Assembly (NCBI GenBank): GCA_047639575.1
Contig: JBLIOB010000009.1
Location: forward strand, 1-36,813
Direction: 5' to 3'
DNA length: 36,813 bases
Source of the DNA: JBLIOB01 sp047639575
GTDB taxonomy: Bacteria > Bacteroidota > Bacteroidia > Flavobacteriales_D > Parvicellaceae
The position numbers and the translations under genes were made by a program. Below, piece after piece: positions 1-7,282 of the stretch (position 1 is the first letter of the stretch; the number at the start of each line of letters is the position of its first letter). The notes below the pieces were generated by a model that worked only from the letters and a program-made list of their open reading frames with translations, had not been told where the DNA came from and did not search any database.

Positions 1-207
1 AATTCTCCAGAATTAAAACCAACATTTTCCAATAAAATGAAAGCATTTAAAGGATTCTTGAAAATCATATTTGCGAGTGAACCGTCTATTCAAAAATTAG
101 AATCTAAATATGGTATTCCTACTTCCAGGGGTGGATATAAATATGCTCAAGAAAATCCGAATTGGGTAAAGGAACATGAATCACAGCAGAGTACGGTCTC
201 TACTTAA
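1..207 (+). CDS. C-terminal end of a hypothetical protein (5' end outside window)
   Basis: An open frame runs from the first base to a TAA at 205-207 and gives 68 residues, with no stop upstream. The visible part is basic and hydrophilic with one short hydrophobic stretch (FLKIIFA), followed by a polar tail rich in Glu, Gln and Ser. I do not recognise the family. It is co-directional with the three exported-protein genes downstream and is followed by the interrupted palindrome and intron, so it may be the first visible gene of the same cassette-like array. Nothing in the fragment supports a function. Confidence 0.5.
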   Translation, partial: NSPELKPTFSNKMKAFKGFLKIIFASEPSIQKLESKYGIPTSRGGYKYAQENPNWVKEHESQQSTVST

Positions 208-254
208 TCTCTTTAGGGAATGAAGAAAGAATAGTATAACACAAACTACAGCTA

Positions 255-916
255 GTCGAGTAGACGGGTCCGCCAGAACTAACTGACGGACTGCGCCTCT
301 CACACCACAGGTCCTTCGTCAGGCTCAGGATAAACCAAGCGAGTCTCGTACTTGGCGGTTCGATAATCATCTCAACAACCGCTCTTTACACAGGTTGAAG
401 CTATTCTCTACTTTCATAAAGGGCTATAACTCTACTGGAAAACTATCCGTAACGTAGAAAGTACTCCCTATTCAATTTCGTAAAGACTATCGCTCAGTCC
501 TTCCCTACTTTATACAGCTACTATGACCTCTGCTGACTTCTCTGCTATATCAACTCGTGACTATGGAGACCTCCCCAGGTAAGGCAAATGTCCTTCTGTC
601 TAATATTACGTGAGCTACACAACTGTACTGTTTGTATTAGTTGGGCTTTACAAAGATGTGCTTGCTTACCCAATCAACTATGCCTCTTATGCGGTTCCTG
701 CTTGGTTTATCCTGACCTCTTGCCGAAGGGTCAGTTCAGACTTTTGTAGTCGGTATTTGTTCTTTATTCAATCGCAAATAACCTTCACTGCATACCTCAC
801 GGTAAACCAGCTTTCGACTTACTAATGGTTCAAGCCGTTACACCTGCCCATAAGGGACTTGCACGCTCTAGATTAATCCCTATATTTATAAGGAAAGATG
901 CCCATGCTGGGCACAC
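255..916 (-). mobile_element. Degenerate group IIC intron lacking its reverse transcriptase ORF
   Basis: Read on the minus strand, the element starts with GTGTGCCCAGCATGGG (916 to 901), the usual 5' end of bacterial group IIC introns. It contains the conserved pieces GGGGAGGTC (576-568) and GTCAGCAGAGGTCATAGTAG (about 537-518) that normally lie just before the intron ORF. It ends with the domain V/VI region: GAACCGCC at about 362-355, then GTGTGAGAGGCGC, a domain VI hairpin at 291-268, and CTACTCGAC at the 3' end. A full IIC intron carries a reverse transcriptase of roughly 400 residues in domain IV. Here only about 150 nt lie between the pre-ORF motif and domain V, so the ORF is essentially gone. 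The 3' strand of domain V is interrupted. The 5' end lies 6 nt from the base of an attC-like hairpin, in the orientation typical of IIC introns. The family call comes from remembered motifs; the exact 3' end is an estimate. Confidence 0.8.
310..334. repeat. Short palindromic insert inside intron domain V
   Basis: The two arms of the intron domain V hairpin (CCAAG at about 356-352 and CTTGG at 339-335 on the minus strand) should be followed directly by the closing TGGT. Instead about 25 nt intervene. They contain the imperfect palindrome TCCTTCGTCAGGCTCAGGA (312-330), which resembles the short dispersed CCTTCG...CTCAGG repeats of many bacterial genomes. The adjoining 16 nt at 325-340 reappear in inverted orientation at 700-715 inside domain I. 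The insert would be expected to destroy domain V folding. Confidence 0.55.
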
Positions 917-921
917 ACAAG

Positions 922-973
922 AAATAAAGCTAATGCCTCTCGCAAGCTCAAGAGCACTATCTTTATTCCAAAC
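922..973 (+). repeat. attC-like palindrome 0, flanked by the intron
   Basis: An imperfect hairpin has AAATAAAG at 922-929 pairing with CTTTATT at 961-967, and an inner CTCT/AGAG pairing. The 13 nt at 922-934 and the 18 nt at 956-973 recur exactly around the next palindrome (1399-1411 and 1466-1483), with unrelated centres. The arms are conserved and the centre varies, as in integron attC sites. Removing the intron would join CAGCTA (249-254) to ACAAGAAATAAAG (917-929), which restores something close to the ACAACAAATAAAG of palindrome 1. A canonical GTTRRRY box is not evident, so this is attC-like, not proven attC. Confidence 0.5.
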
Positions 974-988
974 GGGTGTATACAATAT

Positions 989-1387
989 ATGAAAGCACAA
1001 ATTGTTGTTTTAATTGTTCTTTTATCTTTTACAGGCCTTGTCTATTCTCAGGAAATAAAGATGAAATTTTTAACAAAAAGTAATTGGCTTTTTTCAATCG
1101 AAGATGCTACCGAATATAAAGATGGAGACATCATTACATTAACTAGTTTGAAACGAAACCATGAAGTGCCATGGCACACAATCCAAACCGCATATAATTT
1201 TTCAAAAAATGGTCGTTTCAATTTCCTCCTTGAGCCAATGGGACTTTCAATAGATCAATCTGGTTCAAATTGGCAATTAACTGATGGCGGAAAAGCTATT
1301 TTGGTCGAATCAATAGACACTGCTTTTAAATTAGAATTAATTAAATTGACCAAACATAAAATGGCTTTTTACTATAGAAAGGATTAA
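989..1387 (+). CDS. Small exported lipocalin-like hypothetical protein
   Basis: This encodes 132 residues. The N-terminal segment MKAQIVVLIVLLSFTGLVYSQ is a clear signal peptide with cleavage after about residue 20. The mature part is about 110 residues and reads like alternating beta strands. It has an early Trp (KSNWLF) and a Phe-rich strand (GRFNFLLEP) followed by SNWQL, which resembles small lipocalin-like beta-barrel proteins of Bacteroidota. That resemblance is impressionistic. It lies between two attC-like palindromes, and the direct repeat TGTATACAA flanks it (977-985 and 1390-1398), so it has the layout of a gene cassette. The product is probably periplasmic or surface-exposed, with unknown function. 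Confidence 0.75.
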   Translation: MKAQIVVLIVLLSFTGLVYSQEIKMKFLTKSNWLFSIEDATEYKDGDIITLTSLKRNHEVPWHTIQTAYNFSKNGRFNFLLEPMGLSIDQSGSNWQLTDGGKAILVESIDTAFKLELIKLTKHKMAFYYRKD

Positions 1388-1388
1388 C

Positions 1389-1487
1389 TGTATACAACAA
1401 ATAAAGCTAATACCCTTGCACCTGCGCTAAAGCTTCGGCAACACACGGTCGTTACCTCAGGAGGTACTATCTTTATTCCAAACTTGT
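1389..1487 (+). repeat. attC-like palindrome 1
   Basis: This lies between two exported-protein genes. The outer arms are ACAA (1394-1397) with TTGT (1484-1487) and AAATAAAG (1399-1406) with CTTTATT (1471-1477). The inner arms include TACCTC/GAGGTA around 1453-1466. The outer sequences are shared with the palindrome at 922-973, while the centre differs in sequence and length (about 45 nt longer). It follows the upstream stop codon within a few bases, as attC sites do in cassettes. No poly-T follows the hairpin, so a plain intrinsic terminator is less likely. Confidence 0.5.
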
Positions 1488-1498
1488 GGTCAATACAA

Positions 1499-1948
1499 AT
1501 GATGAATAAAAAGACACTTACAATAATCGCAACAATTTTATTGACGTGGACTGCCTCATCTCAGACTTCAGATTCAATAATAAAATCGAGTGAAATTAGT
1601 ATTGAAAGAAAACAAAAAAAGGTCTTAACAGAAAACAAATGGGAACATCAAATGAATTACTATGCTGAGGCCGATTCCATAGTAAAATATAGTAATTCAA
1701 CCCCCGTCAGTTTTAGTAATCGAGGGGAGTTCATGTTTAAACTTCCCGGAGATGACCGAATTTGGAAATATCGATACAAATTAAAAAAAGAAAGCATTTG
1801 TTTTCGCCACGAAAAACCAAGGAAAACTTCAATTCGTTTGGATCATCAGTATTGTAATAAAATTATCAGAATTGATAATTCATTTCTGATCTTACAAAGT
1901 TCATCAAATGGTGTTTTAATTAACATCCTTTACAGCAGAACAGACTAG
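1499..1948 (+). CDS. Small exported lipocalin-like hypothetical protein
   Basis: This encodes about 149 residues. The frame is open further upstream from a TTG, but the paired ATGs at 1499 and 1502 immediately precede a good signal peptide (KKTLTIIATILLTW, cleavage near the Ser-Ser-Gln). The mature part begins with a polar stretch, then LTENKWEHQ, then FSNRGEFMF and an IWKYRY strand. This layout (early Trp, Phe-rich strand, later Trp) is shared with the 989-1387 product and suggests a lipocalin-like barrel, though identity is low and the call is tentative. It sits between palindromes 1 and 2 in the same orientation as its neighbours, consistent with a cassette gene. Confidence 0.7.
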   Translation: MMNKKTLTIIATILLTWTASSQTSDSIIKSSEISIERKQKKVLTENKWEHQMNYYAEADSIVKYSNSTPVSFSNRGEFMFKLPGDDRIWKYRYKLKKESICFRHEKPRKTSIRLDHQYCNKIIRIDNSFLILQSSSNGVLINILYSRTD

Positions 1949-1949
1949 A

Positions 1950-2013
1950 TGTAACTAACCACAAGACCTAAAGCACAGAGCCCAACCTACCAAACCGTTG
2001 GTTGGAATTAGAA
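1950..2013 (+). repeat. attC-like palindrome 2 (short)
   Basis: This is the inter-gene segment between two co-directional exported-protein genes. CCAACC at 1982-1987 can pair with GGTTGG at 2000-2005, and the outer TAAC..AACC near 1952-1959 partly mirrors GGTTGGAATTA at 2000-2010. The GTTGGAA at the right end is a near match to the integron GTTRRRY box. It is shorter than the other palindromes and its sequence is different, as is usual between cassettes. Support is weaker than for palindromes 0 and 1. Confidence 0.35.
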
Positions 2014-2015
2014 AA

Positions 2016-3152
2016 ATGAAATATCTTATACAAATATTGCTTCTTGGCATGGTTGCGAAAATTGCCATTGCGGGGAAATCACTGCCGATAACTGGAGAAT
2101 ATTCAGTTGGAACGAAATCATATTTTATTATTGACAAGAATAGGTCCGAGACACTAACTAAGAATACAAAAGACTATAGACGAGTTGGAATTCAGGCATT
2201 TTTTCCTTCATTCAAAACAGACGAATGCATGAATCAATTAGATTCCCCTTATGGGAAGAAAATCAAATATATTCATTGCATAAACAAACCTATCAAGCCA
2301 GCCATAATTAATGAAAAATACCCTGTAGTTATTTTATCTCCTGGGTTTGGAGGTTCCTATTTAATGAACCTGACATTAGCAGAAGAACTAGCTAGTCATG
2401 GTTATTATGTAATCAATGTTGGCCATACTTTCTTCAACTCAACCCCTACTTTTCCTGATGGGAAAAAGATAGAATTAATGTCTATGGATACGCTAAAAAT
2501 GGAATCGGATGATTTTCTTAATGAAGAATTTAAAACTAGACTGAATACCTACATCAAAATTCAGAAAGATGATATTCTTTCAATCCTTAATGAACTAGCT
2601 AACACATTGGATAAAGATCATTTGAATTCAATTGACTTAAATAATATTGCTTGTATTGGTTATTCAGGGGGAGGAGCTACTTCTGCAGAAATTTGTTCCG
2701 CGGACACCAGAATTAAGGCTGGAATCAACATTAACGGCATACTCTATGGAGACGGATGGAACGATTCGATTACACAACCATTTCTTTATATAAATGCTGA
2801 TTATTCAGACCCAAAGAAAGCCGAAATTGAAATGCAAGGCGGCCAAAATGTAATTGACAGCTTATTAAGTTATTACAATCGAAGAAAGCTACGATTTTCT
2901 AAAAATTCAAACGCTGACTTTTATGAACTGACTCTATACAATACGACCCACCAAAACTTCTCCGACATGGCACTAATAAATCAGGATTATTGTGGGAAAT
3001 CTAAACCTAAGAAATGTTTTGAATACACCTACCGGTATATTTTGCTATTCTTAAATAAATATTTAAAAAAAGAAACAAGTGACGAGTTGAATCAAAATAA
3101 TAGAACCAAAGCATACTATTTTGAAATCATAAAAACAGCATCCAACAATTAA
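2016..3152 (+). CDS. Exported alpha/beta hydrolase, PAF-acetylhydrolase-like
   Basis: This encodes 378 residues from the ATG at 2016; the open frame begins at a TTG 18 nt earlier, but only the ATG gives a clean signal peptide (KYLIQILLLGMVAKIAIA). The fold markers are PVVILSPGFGGS (about residues 103-114), holding the oxyanion-hole region, and GYSGGGAT with the nucleophile Ser at about 217. A later Asp (NADYSD) and His (TTHQNF) could complete the triad. The G-x-S-x-G-G nucleophile elbow and overall length match plasma-type PAF acetylhydrolase and dienelactone hydrolase relatives. The likely role is periplasmic or secreted ester hydrolysis, with unknown substrate. It is the last intact gene of the cassette-like array and is followed by two hairpins. 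Confidence 0.8.
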   Translation: MKYLIQILLLGMVAKIAIAGKSLPITGEYSVGTKSYFIIDKNRSETLTKNTKDYRRVGIQAFFPSFKTDECMNQLDSPYGKKIKYIHCINKPIKPAIINEKYPVVILSPGFGGSYLMNLTLAEELASHGYYVINVGHTFFNSTPTFPDGKKIELMSMDTLKMESDDFLNEEFKTRLNTYIKIQKDDILSILNELANTLDKDHLNSIDLNNIACIGYSGGGATSAEICSADTRIKAGININGILYGDGWNDSITQPFLYINADYSDPKKAEIEMQGGQNVIDSLLSYYNRRKLRFSKNSNADFYELTLYNTTHQNFSDMALINQDYCGKSKPKKCFEYTYRYILLFLNKYLKKETSDELNQNNRTKAYYFEIIKTASNN

Positions 3153-3153
3153 G

Positions 3154-3217
3154 CACTAATGAGCTACAGCAAGGCTGTAGTTCATTATGGTTGGTGTTGC
3201 ACTCAGCTTTCGGTGCA
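3154..3217 (+). repeat. attC-like palindrome 3 / hairpins after the hydrolase gene
   Basis: A strong hairpin has AATGA (3158-3162) plus CTACAGC (3164-3170) pairing with GCTGTAG (3174-3180) plus TCATT (3182-3186), with one mismatch and an AAG loop. The outer GCACTAA at 3153-3159 is roughly mirrored by TTGGTGT at 3191-3197, the kind of imperfect outer box seen in attC sites. A second small hairpin follows (TGCAC 3198-3202 with GTGCA 3213-3217). No T-run follows, so a terminator reading is possible but not favoured. Confidence 0.4.
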
Positions 3218-3309
3218 GGGTGTTTGCTCTATGGCTATTCAATGATTTTTTGGAGAACTACTGGTCTTATTTTTGAAAACTATTCTTATATATTCCCTTC
3301 GATTTGAGT

Positions 3310-3820
3310 TCATGGAGTTGTTTTCAACTTGTATGCTTGTGGTAAATAGGTTAAAGATCGTGTTTTCATTGGGTTTTCTTGATTTTGGACACTACACCTC
3401 TGTACCCGCTCTTGTGGGCAGTAAATAGGAACCTTCCGATCATTACTTATTGTGGGTAATCGTAACACTCTATCTTCTAGATCATACAACCTGAAAAAGA
3501 ACCAAAGACCATAAACGGTATGTTTAAAATACGTGCTACTTGCCGTTTTCTCCTTGGCTACTTCAAACAAAAAACGGATTCACTTCATCGGAGTCTAGAT
3601 TCAATAAAGACTTCTTAAAATGCAAACTAACCTTGGCTACAGCACGCGAATAGTTAAACTAGGTGCTACTTGAATAACCTACAATTACCATCTGTTGCTC
3701 AAACTTTGAAAAATGCTCTCTAAACCCTGGAACCTCTCGATTGGTTCTTGAAATTAACGTTTTAGGCGAATCTGAACCTGGCAGGGCATCTCTTACTCCT
3801 TTTTCTGTATGTTTACTCAT
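3310..3820 (-). pseudogene. Truncated, frameshifted tyrosine recombinase (N-terminal part only)
   Basis: Reading from the ATG at 3820 on the minus strand, pieces of one protein appear in successive frames. The first piece ends at an in-frame TAG after GYSSST and continues as FNYSRAVAKVSLHF. A shift then leads to KTASSTYFKHTVYGLWFFFR, followed by YDLEDR and LPTISNDRKVP, and a further shift to NPMKTRSL. These are the SAM-like DNA-binding N-terminal domain and the start of the catalytic domain of a family common in Bacteroidota mobile elements. The catalytic R..H-x-x-R..Y part is absent. It lies at the far end of the cassette-like array and points back toward it. It could come from an IS91-type element or a lone integrase; nothing shows it is an IntI. 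Confidence 0.75.
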
Positions 3821-3951
3821 AACCTTTATGAGCTTATACTTATATCGAAATACTTTAGCTACCCAAGGTTGAGTTCAACAAAACCTAAAGTACAGATAGA
3901 AGTCACAGAATATATTTCATGAAGTTTTGTTTAATAGCTTCTGGTTCAGAC

Positions 3952-4959
3952 TTACTTAATCACTAGCTTTTCTGTCCTGATAGCCTTACCCTCTACACTA
4001 AACCTTATGGCGTAAAGTCCTGATGATAAATTATTCACTGACAGTGCATTAAGGCCATCATTTAAATTGGTCATCTGCTTTAGCAATTTGCCAGAAATAT
4101 CATAAATCGAAGCCGATATCAATTCACTTTGATCACTTTCAACAAAAAGATTCACATCTCCACTTGTAACGGGGTTTGGGTACACACTTACGCTATATCG
4201 AGGAGTAAAATCATCTAACAATCCCACCATTGATTGATCTGCATAAAAACCAGATCCTGCGGAAAGGGTTCCGTTAAAGTAAAAATGATCCCAAGAGCAT
4301 ATATAATTCTGAGCTCCGGTGTTATACCATAGAACCAGCGAATCAACATAATTTACGGTAGTTGTCATCCATGTATCAGTGTAGTCGGTAACAACAGTAA
4401 TTTTTAAAGTATTCGAAACCGTTCCATACGGAAGAATTAGATCGCCAAAAGCAGTCGCGGTAATATTTATAGTGCCTCCTCTATTCCAAGTGACTCCCGA
4501 AGCGAATTGTTCTTGAGTTCCAGAAAATGTCTCATTGAAAACATCCAAATATGTGATTGGAAATTTCATTAATTCGCGTTGATCTGTATAAATATCTTGG
4601 ATAGCACCAGCGCTGTAAATCCCTGCAATTGAATACTCAGTACTGTTGGTTACATAATAACCCTCAAAACCAGAAGCTTCGGTAACTCCTATGTTGGCTG
4701 AAGGATAATCAGTTGAAACAGATAGTGTAGACGCGTCAACAAACGTTGACAAGGTCGGTCCAGAACCAACTACGGCCGAATAATCGAATGTTTGGCTTGC
4801 TCCATCCGGCCCATGTCCTATGGTCAACGCATCAAAACTATAATAGGAATTTGTCATCCCAACATACGGATTGTTCGCAGTTCCAGTTAATGTTATTTGG
4901 CCCAGACATACTGAACCACTTATTAGCGCCAAAGCTAGTAATAGGTATATTTTCTTCAT
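3952..4959 (-). CDS. Secreted protein with T9SS type A sorting domain
   Basis: This encodes 335 residues. The signal peptide (MKKIYLLLALALISGSVCLGQ) would be cleaved near residue 20. The central region of about 230 residues is rich in Ser, Thr, Tyr and Asp with beta-strand character and is not recognised. The last 75 residues form a typical type A T9SS sorting domain: SVYPNPVTSGDVN, then IYDISGKLL, then LSSGLYAIRFS and the basic end TEKLVIK. The product should cross the outer membrane through the type IX system and be attached or released there. It is monocistronic, flanked by the broken recombinase and by a second decayed T9SS gene in the same orientation. Confidence 0.85.
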   Translation of the reverse strand: MKKIYLLLALALISGSVCLGQITLTGTANNPYVGMTNSYYSFDALTIGHGPDGASQTFDYSAVVGSGPTLSTFVDASTLSVSTDYPSANIGVTEASGFEGYYVTNSTEYSIAGIYSAGAIQDIYTDQRELMKFPITYLDVFNETFSGTQEQFASGVTWNRGGTINITATAFGDLILPYGTVSNTLKITVVTDYTDTWMTTTVNYVDSLVLWYNTGAQNYICSWDHFYFNGTLSAGSGFYADQSMVGLLDDFTPRYSVSVYPNPVTSGDVNLFVESDQSELISASIYDISGKLLKQMTNLNDGLNALSVNNLSSGLYAIRFSVEGKAIRTEKLVIK

Positions 4960-5040
4960 ATTGGTTGAGTGTAGGTCTAATATACAACAATGCTAAAGAT
5001 TAGTAGGGCTTTAAGATGTTGAAAAGTTTGAGGTCAAATA

Positions 5041-5503
5041 TTACTTTGTCAAAACCAACTTAATAGAAGCGAATTTCTTAGAACCATTTACCAGCGAACA
5101 AAAATAAATTCCAGAATTTTGATCTGATAGATCAAGACTTGCTCTACCCTCTTTGGAATTTAGATTTACAGATTTAACAACGTTACCCACTATATCTGTA
5201 ACGATCAATTTTTAATCCAGATGAATATTCAATTTGAAATAACCTATCGGATGGGTTCGGATATACTTTAAAGACCAACATGACATTTTCAATGTTATCT
5301 AAAATCGGATCACAAGAAGAATCAGCAAAGGGAAATTGTGCAACATGTAATTTATTCTGATAATAGCAATGGACTTCTGGCCTTGAACTTGAAACAATTG
5401 ATTCGTCTACAAGCCCTTTCGTGGAACCAACAGAGGGAAAACTCAAACTACAGCCAACAATGAACTGATCGAAATTTGGTAGTAAGTGGAAAGGGATCAC
5501 CAT
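5041..5503 (-). pseudogene. Remnant of a T9SS-sorted protein, frameshifted and 5'-truncated
   Basis: The minus-strand frame from 5503 contains FKVYPNPSDRLFQIEY, the start of a T9SS type A sorting domain, but stops at 5183. The rest of the domain continues in another frame from about 5215: LIVTDIVGNVV, then LDLSDQNSGIYFCSL and ASIKLVLTK, ending at TAA 5043-5041. The break falls at a short A/T run near 5211-5216, so one indel explains it. Upstream, the frame is closed by a TAA just before the first Met, and no signal peptide is present, so the 5' part is lost. This could be a sequencing error at the shift, but the missing N-terminus argues for a genuine relic. Confidence 0.75.
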
Positions 5504-5665
5504 TGTTGACGAGCTCGTAACTCCAAACCTAAATTGATCTTAATCTCTTCGCTTGTCCTTCTTATTTATACTTTAAAAGATAATAGAATCTGACTTAGGA
5601 AATCTAAACTTTATTAAAACGCAGTTTGGCCAAAACATCATTGACAACTGTATTCGTTACTGTAA

Positions 5666-5977
5666 GCAATTGTAAAAACGGAAAAAGGGTTTAGTTTCAT
5701 TGACAAACGAGGACGAAAATTCAAGAATTTATTTTTTGATGAAATTAGAAAAGACAGTCGTGGCTACTATCACACAACAAATGAAATAATAGTCCGCGGC
5801 CTTTTCTGGGGAAGCTCAATTGAATATGCTCATGGACTGGTGTCTCCTAGCTTAAAAGAAATCTATAAATGTGAGTTTGAAGGAATCGGATTCAATGAAC
5901 CAGGAAACTTTTATCTCGGGCGAAATCGCTATGGTAATAGAAAGAAAAAGAAACATTTCGTGCCTACACATAAATGA
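5666..5977 (+). pseudogene. Orphan coding fragment without a start codon
   Basis: An open stretch of 103 codons runs between an upstream TAA (5663-5665) and a TGA (5975-5977), with no usable start near its beginning. It reads as natural protein: GFSFIDKRGRKFKNLF near the start, then RGLFWGSSIEYAHGL, and FYLGRNRYGNRKKKKHF at the end. The FIDKRGR segment recalls WG-type beta repeats (FIDKTGK), but a single unit is not enough for a family call. It lies among other gene relics and is probably the 3' part of a lost gene. It may also simply be non-coding. Confidence 0.3.
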
Positions 5978-6095
5978 TTAACTGTCATTTGAATTCAACT
6001 GATTTAAATCAGTTATAAATATCAAAGCCGAATCTCTCCCCCAAAGGAAAAATCTGTAGTTTAACGCTAATCATCTTAAACAAACTGCCCAATTC

Positions 6096-7091
6096 ATGTC
6101 TGAAAATTCTATTGAACAACAAAAGTTAGATCTGGAGAAAACCAAATTCGAATTATCGAAATCGCAACAGAAGAAGCAAGGATATATTACATTGTTAAAA
6201 TTCGTAATAGGCACCTTGATTTTAGGGACTTTAACCTTAGTTGTAAATCATAACATATCAGTTAACAACCTTGAACTGGAGGAAGCGAAAGTGGAGAATC
6301 AGCATCTACAATCATTCACTGACTCTTATATGAAAATGTCGGATCAAGAGCGAGTAGGATATTTGGAATTGTACTCTGACCTGTCAACAAACCAAAACTT
6401 TAAAGGTAAATATGAAGCGATTTTATTAACGCTTCGCAAGCGAATGGATGCTAAAAAAGAACTACTACTCGCGTCCAATGAGGCTAAAAACGAATCTCAA
6501 ATGCTGAGAGATTCTACCGAAATAATGAACTTGAAAATCACTGAACTTGAAAGCCAAGAAGCTCAAGGCGATCAGGTAAAATCAAGAATTCGGGCGATGA
6601 AAAAAGCCCTTGAAAAAGAAAATGAAAGATTGCGTAAAAAAGAAGCAAGGGATTTATCAATTCAAAATGCCTTAGATTCTATTGCAAATGAAGAGAACCC
6701 TGCTCACAATGGTTTTTCTTTTAACCAAAACCAAACGGCAAATCAATTTTCATTTCCTCAGAGCGAAAACCAAGAACTAATTCCAATTATAAATCTCTGG
6801 AATAGTAACATCTATAAAATATCCAAGGACTTAAGACAAAGAGCTGAAAATGGAATCAACGTGAAGACTGAATTAAAATCTTTAATGCAAAACCAAATAT
6901 TACCATTTTTGGATAAATACAGTGAGAAACTTCCAGTTTGTAATAGTGATTTTAAAAACCTCTCTTGGAGTTGGTTCGAATTTAACAAAGGAGGCAACCG
7001 TGCAAATAGACCCTTAATCCAAGACATTTTCAAGGAAATAAAATCAATTAAGAGCAGCCTTCAGGATCTTAAGACTAGAATTGAGGCTTAG
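6096..7091 (+). CDS. Inner-membrane coiled-coil hypothetical protein
   Basis: This encodes 331 residues. A short charged N-terminus (residues 1-29) is followed by one transmembrane helix at about 30-50 (ITLLKFVIGTLILGTLTLVV). A long helical region from about 55 to 200, rich in Glu, Lys, Leu and Arg, looks like coiled coil. A Gln/Asn/Phe-rich linker (about 203-230) leads to a C-terminal helical domain of about 100 residues with two Trp (SWSWFEF). There is no signal peptide cleavage site, so it is likely a membrane-anchored protein. I do not recognise the family. It stands alone; upstream is an 18-nt perfect palindrome (5997-6014) and downstream an IS remnant. No stops or shifts interrupt it, so it may be functional within a decayed region. 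Confidence 0.7.
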   Translation: MSENSIEQQKLDLEKTKFELSKSQQKKQGYITLLKFVIGTLILGTLTLVVNHNISVNNLELEEAKVENQHLQSFTDSYMKMSDQERVGYLELYSDLSTNQNFKGKYEAILLTLRKRMDAKKELLLASNEAKNESQMLRDSTEIMNLKITELESQEAQGDQVKSRIRAMKKALEKENERLRKKEARDLSIQNALDSIANEENPAHNGFSFNQNQTANQFSFPQSENQELIPIINLWNSNIYKISKDLRQRAENGINVKTELKSLMQNQILPFLDKYSEKLPVCNSDFKNLSWSWFEFNKGGNRANRPLIQDIFKEIKSIKSSLQDLKTRIEA

Positions 7092-7138
7092 TCGAGCATC
7101 ATTAATCTGACCAATTAGATTATTCATTGGAGAAATAG

Positions 7139-7282
7139 AAACAGCTCTTAGAGTATAAAGACGATGTTGATCTCCATAAAAAAATGAGTGATTGGGAACA
7201 GTTTTAAAACTTTAATAGACCTCACGGTGGTTTTAAAGGAAAAACACCCAACGAGATCTTAGTTTGTAAACTCAAAAAATAA
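7139..7282 (+). pseudogene. C-terminal remnant of an IS481-like DDE transposase
   Basis: In one frame the sequence reads KQLLEYKDDVDLHKKMSDWEQ, F, stop, NFNRPHGGFKGKTPNEIL and KLKK, then a stop at 7280-7282. The xYNxxRPHGxFxGKTPxExL pattern is the C-terminal end of the integrase-core (rve) transposases of the IS481 group found in Bacteroidota. A TAA at 7205-7207 replaces the expected Tyr codon, and another stop lies just upstream, so it is dead. The rest of the element, including the DDE residues, is missing. The relic lies antisense across the 3' end of the neighbouring SiaC-like pseudogene, whose own C-terminus is lost at this junction. Confidence 0.75.

Noticed and set aside
610..825. 71-residue plus-strand open frame
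   Set aside because: It lies inside the minus-strand intron, where the conserved RNA motifs explain the sequence. The translation has no recognisable domain and no good start context.
208..916. rRNA or tRNA gene suspected from the higher GC content and hairpins
   Set aside because: No rRNA or tRNA consensus segments are present, while the 5' end, pre-ORF motif and domain VI match group II introns.
922..3217. Toxin-antitoxin or defence island
   Set aside because: The genes encode secreted lipocalin-like proteins and a hydrolase, with no nuclease, kinase, helicase or antitoxin features.
3310..3820. Integron integrase (IntI) for the cassette array
   Set aside because: The remnant is at the distal end of the array, lacks the catalytic half where IntI-specific features lie, and resembles recombinases common in Bacteroidota IS elements. 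The label would be overreach.
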